A DNA stretch of 64,000 nucleotides. It comes from Promethearchaeota archaeon (GTDB lineage: Archaea; Asgardarchaeota; Lokiarchaeia; Sigyniarchaeales; SOKP01). Of the stretch, positions 60,442 through 64,000 are shown one piece after another. The first letter of the stretch is position 1; every line of letters starts with the position of its first letter. Where the stretch lies: the NCBI GenBank assembly GCA_013375475.1, contig JABXKD010000005.1, positions 1 to 64,000 of the forward strand, given 5' to 3'. The notes beneath the pieces were generated by a model that was not told where the DNA came from, did not search any database, and saw only the letters and a list, made by a program, of their open reading frames with translations. A program made the position numbers and the translations under genes.

Positions 60442-62101
60442 TAATAACTTTTTTTTTTAATAGTCTTTTCCTTTTCAAACTCCCATCGTAGGATTTCATC
60501 ATAATTTCGAACAACTTGGGACCTAGTGAAATACGGTAGCATCCTTTTAATGTACACTCTTGGTCGAAAACTAATCCAATTTCTCCAGGAACTTTTGTCG
60601 TTATAATTTTATTTTTAATCTTGAATAATTCCTTAATATGGTTTAAATAAGTTTTATTTTTTGCATAAATTCCTGCTGATTTACCTCCCTTGTAAGTTCC
60701 ATCTCCATCGTAGAAACCAAGAAGGTACCCCAAAGCTACCTTCCCAGACAAAGTTTGCCACCATTCAATCTTTTCTTGCTTTGATTTTTTTTTTGCTTTA
60801 CTTAAACATTGTACTACATAGTTAGGTAATGAATTTAGTTCATTTTTAGTACTCCGAAATCCTAATTTGTCAAGATCCATCCCCATTGGTTTGCAAGCGA
60901 ATCGAAGAATAGCTGTTTTGTATTCTTTCAACTCCCCCTTATACCGTCTATAAATTAAGCGGAATTTAATCCGATCTATTGGTAAACCGACTGCTTTAGC
61001 AAATTTTTCGAGTAGATATTTATCTTTTAATGCTAGCTTTATTGTGATCCGTCCATTTTTTTCAGCTCGAGTGGCATCAGCAGACAAAAATCCAAACCAA
61101 TAAGACTTTTCGGGGAATTTCTCAATATTATGGAAGTAATTGGGTCTTGTTATCGTATATTGTTGTAACGAATATTCCTTTAAATCAGGATTGAGTTTTT
61201 CATATTTTTTTATCAATTCTATGCATTTTTTTGCTTTATTTCCAAAGATTTCATTAAGAAATTCCCTGATCTCACTTAATCTCTCTTTTGAGAATTTATA
61301 ATGAGGATTATAAGAGTGGTGAGAGGAATACATTATACGAGTAAAAACATTTTTAATAAATCCGTGAGTACCAGTAAGAATCATGCCCAATTCTTCATCA
61401 GATATTTTAAGTTCTCCTGAAACTCTTCCTAATTCCTTTTCCAAAATATCAATAAATTGGAGAGTGTTTAGCCCATTGTTTTGATATTTTTTAATTATTT
61501 CAGAGCAACTCCTCGCTTTCATTCCTAATTTCTTTTCTATATTTTCTTTTAAGAGTATCAAATCTTTTTCTTTTATAGTAAAATTGGGGTCTTCTTTAGT
61601 CCTTTTAATTACATATGAGGATACATACTTTTCATTCCTCCCCCATATTTTAGAAAGAGTCTGATCAGAATATTTATTCCCATGCTTTGTTACCAACCTT
61701 TCTGGAAAGATCAATGCTAATTCTTCAGAAAGCTGTTGTATTTCGTTTCTCAAATCTTCAATTAAATCTTTAGTAGTATAAGTATTTAATTTAGAACTTT
61801 TAGAACAACGAGGGCATCCATCGCCGTTTCTTATCTTTTGGTAATTAGCTTGCCAGGCATGTTTCTTTTTATTGCATTTCCATTTTAAGTCTATTTCGCT
61901 TGAGGGGGCATTTCCACATCTAATCAGTGTTTTATAAAATTCTACGCGATTCATCCCGACACTTATATCTTCTCTCATTTGATTTAGCGCTAGATAATCT
62001 TCGTATGTGATAGAAGTTTTTTTAGGACCTAGAGTCACATCAAATTCTGAATCTTCTCGAGTTGAATCTTCTCGAATTGTGTAAAGGAAATCTTTACACA
62101 A
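60431..62101 (-). CDS. free-standing LAGLIDADG homing endonuclease with N-terminal zinc-ribbon (DUF4379-like) domain
   Basis: CNKKKHAWQANYQKIRNGDGCPRC zinc ribbon; two LAGLIDADG-like motifs (SYWFGFLSADATR, GYLLGFYDGDGTY). Confidence 0.85.
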   Translation of the reverse strand: MCKDFLYTIREDSTREDSEFDVTLGPKKTSITYEDYLALNQMREDISVGMNRVEFYKTLIRCGNAPSSEIDLKWKCNKKKHAWQANYQKIRNGDGCPRCSKSSKLNTYTTKDLIEDLRNEIQQLSEELALIFPERLVTKHGNKYSDQTLSKIWGRNEKYVSSYVIKRTKEDPNFTIKEKDLILLKENIEKKLGMKARSCSEIIKKYQNNGLNTLQFIDILEKELGRVSGELKISDEELGMILTGTHGFIKNVFTRIMYSSHHSYNPHYKFSKERLSEIREFLNEIFGNKAKKCIELIKKYEKLNPDLKEYSLQQYTITRPNYFHNIEKFPEKSYWFGFLSADATRAEKNGRITIKLALKDKYLLEKFAKAVGLPIDRIKFRLIYRRYKGELKEYKTAILRFACKPMGMDLDKLGFRSTKNELNSLPNYVVQCLSKAKKKSKQEKIEWWQTLSGKVALGYLLGFYDGDGTYKGGKSAGIYAKNKTYLNHIKELFKIKNKIITTKVPGEIGLVFDQECTLKGCYRISLGPKLFEIMMKSYDGSLKRKRLLKKKVIIMD

Positions 62102-62251
62102 TAATTTTTTTTAATCTTTTATTAATTTTACTCTTTTTTACATATTTTAGGAATTTCTTAGATTAGAAAACCTTGGAATGTTAATAGGATTAAAAAAATT
62201 TAATTAATAAGCAGATATCATCAATATAGCGATACAAGATTATTTAAAACC

Positions 62252-62887
62252 ATGAAAAATAAACCTTCTTTGCTCATTATCGGAAATTCAAATGTAGGAA
62301 AAAGTTCAATAACAAGATTATTAGTTCCAAATCCGAAAAAGTTTAAAGGTAAAGCAGGTAAACAACCTGGAAGCACACTCATGATAAAATCTATTGGATT
62401 TCCTCAAATGCCTTACAAAATCGTAGATCTACCCGGGTTTGGATATATGAATAGTTCGAGTCGCCGGAGAGAAGAACACATAAAGAAACAACTAGTTATC
62501 CATATTGAAAAACACCATGATAACTACTTTTTTAGTTTAGTAGTATTGAATGCCTTAAGGATAGAAGATGAGTTAAAAAAATATTACCTGGAAAATGATA
62601 CTACTATTCCTCTATCTTTTGAGTTAATTAAATTTCTAAGGGAATTTGAAATACCAATTCTTGTTATTTTAAACAAAATAGATAAAATCTCAGTTTTTGA
62701 TAAGAAAAAGATAAATTCCTTGTTGATCAATTCAGCTAAGGATTATGGATTAAACTTAGTTCAAACCTCTGGTGAGTATGTTAGTGATTATAAGGAAATA
62801 CCTTATTTAGAATTCTCAGCAATAAAAAAAACAAATATAGAGAAATTAAAACGGATTATAAATATATCCCTTCAAAAGGAAGGCTAA
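62252..62887 (+). CDS. engB: EngB-like GTP-binding protein
   Basis: GNSNVGKSSITRLL, KQPGSTLM, DLPGFGYMNSS, LNKIDKI. Confidence 0.85.
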   Translation: MKNKPSLLIIGNSNVGKSSITRLLVPNPKKFKGKAGKQPGSTLMIKSIGFPQMPYKIVDLPGFGYMNSSSRRREEHIKKQLVIHIEKHHDNYFFSLVVLNALRIEDELKKYYLENDTTIPLSFELIKFLREFEIPILVILNKIDKISVFDKKKINSLLINSAKDYGLNLVQTSGEYVSDYKEIPYLEFSAIKKTNIEKLKRIINISLQKEG

Positions 62888-62904
62888 ATACTCTTTTTAA
62901 ACCA

Positions 62905-64000
62905 TCACGGGTTTGTTATAGCTGGATTTTTCTTCTTATCCCAATTTATAGCAAACAAGAAATCCCTACTTGCCTTATTTTTATAGATTAGTGGAAGATT
63001 CCCTATTTCTTCGAATTTGAGGGCAAAATTCTTTAAATCTTCGTAGGTAGGGAAATAGTGCTGTATAGGTTTGTCACTTTTCAGACGTTCTTTTATATTT
63101 AGTGCACTTGCCTGAAGCGTAAATCCTTTAATTTCAAAAAAATTGGGATTTGCCATCTTAACTATTCTAATGTAATCTTCTATAAATTTGTCCATCAAAT
63201 TTAGATTTTTTACAGCTGTTAATCTTATTACAGATCTGCAAGACAAACTTTCAACTAAACTTAAACTATCCAATATCTTCTCCCACCCATTTTTAATCAT
63301 CGGGCGGCATACTTTTTTGTAAATTACCTTATTAGGTGCTGGTAGGGTGATATAAAGTTGAGACGGCAATGAATTTAAGCTTTGAATTCTTTCTGGTAAT
63401 GTACCATTAGTAACTATGAAGGTGGTCATATTTCGATTGCGAAACTCGCTCACTAAACCATCTAATTTTGGATATAAGAACGGCTCACCATCAAGAGAGA
63501 TTGCTGCGTGATTAGGATTCATTGCTTCGCTGTGTGTTTGCATAATTTCGTCGGGGGATGTTAAAGATAAATTAATCAATTTAACTATTTCATCTCTAGA
63601 GTCTATACAGCATGAAATTTCACTATCAAGTTTAAAAGTCTTTAATGAATTATCAGTCGGTATGAGAAACTCTTGATTTTTCAATAGATTAAATGCTCGC
63701 TCGATTTTATTCTTACTAACATGAAGGCCTTTCGAAAGTGAATTAATACTTTGATCTTCCCTATTTTTTAACATATAATTGAGGAGATCAACCATAATTT
63801 CATAGTTTTCAAGATATCTCCTTAATGGTAAGTGGTTTTTTATAATATCTTGATGTTGACGAATCATTTCGTCAATTAAATATTTAGGATCATCAGACTC
63901 AACACAGAATTGACTGCTTAGATTTCCTTGTTCAGTATCTCTCCAGCAGAAAACACACTGTTGATTACAGAATGGCATAGAAGGAGTATTTTGTAAGCAT
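62905..64000 (-). CDS. Taw1/TYW1-like radical SAM protein with inserted HTH (N-terminus outside window)
   Basis: Frame open past 63978 (QNTPSMPFCNQQCVFCWRD), AAISLDGEPFLYP, VTNGTLPERIQ; insertion containing SINSLSKGLHVSKNKIERAFNLLKNQEFL. Confidence 0.8.
   Translation of the reverse strand, partial: CLQNTPSMPFCNQQCVFCWRDTEQGNLSSQFCVESDDPKYLIDEMIRQHQDIIKNHLPLRRYLENYEIMVDLLNYMLKNREDQSINSLSKGLHVSKNKIERAFNLLKNQEFLIPTDNSLKTFKLDSEISCCIDSRDEIVKLINLSLTSPDEIMQTHSEAMNPNHAAISLDGEPFLYPKLDGLVSEFRNRNMTTFIVTNGTLPERIQSLNSLPSQLYITLPAPNKVIYKKVCRPMIKNGWEKILDSLSLVESLSCRSVIRLTAVKNLNLMDKFIEDYIRIVKMANPNFFEIKGFTLQASALNIKERLKSDKPIQHYFPTYEDLKNFALKFEEIGNLPLIYKNKASRDFLFAINWDKKKNPAITNP

Noticed and set aside
1-64000. CRISPR arrays, transposons, prophage, rRNA and tRNA genes
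   Set aside because: No regularly spaced repeats, transposase or phage structural genes, or recognisable rRNA/tRNA sequences were found on manual reading; a tRNAscan-SE/Infernal run would be needed to exclude small or intron-containing tRNAs.

Overview
The window is a 64 kb AT-rich archaeal chromosome segment. The gene content (archaeal informational genes, four Ras/Rab/Arf-type small GTPases and an STT3-type oligosaccharyltransferase) points to an Asgard, probably Lokiarchaeia-like, genome; that lineage is an inference. Core content: rpo1N-rpo1C-rpl30e-nusA-rps12-rps7; a replication/translation cluster (TFS, OB protein, PCNA, PriL, PriS, GINS, Nop10, aIF2alpha); Rpo11/Csl4, enolase, RfcS, TruA, AglB/STT3, UvrB, UvrA, aIF5B, CCA enzyme, EF-1alpha and EF-2. 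The main discovery is that both elongation-factor genes are interrupted by tiny insertions, 31 nt in EF-1alpha and 30 nt in EF-2. Each insertion breaks the reading frame inside a conserved GTPase motif region. Each folds by hand into the same relaxed bulge-helix-bulge (BHB) architecture, with splice points 2 nt into each 3-nt bulge, and removal restores the conserved protein exactly. They are strong candidates for BHB-type protein-coding introns that ORF callers miss; both genes are truncated in the supplied ORF track. Other notable items: EF-2 lacks a canonical start codon and has a divergent diphthamide loop; two free-standing LAGLIDADG proteins, one immediately upstream of EF-2; a degenerate NrdD-like protein fused to an HTH and an ATP-cone; Dpp-like permeases apparently lacking EAA loops; a Taw1-like radical SAM protein with an inserted HTH; several gene remnants (AOR, URO-D, phosphoesterase); and two ORFs each split by a single in-frame TAA. 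No tRNA, rRNA, CRISPR array or transposon was recognised.
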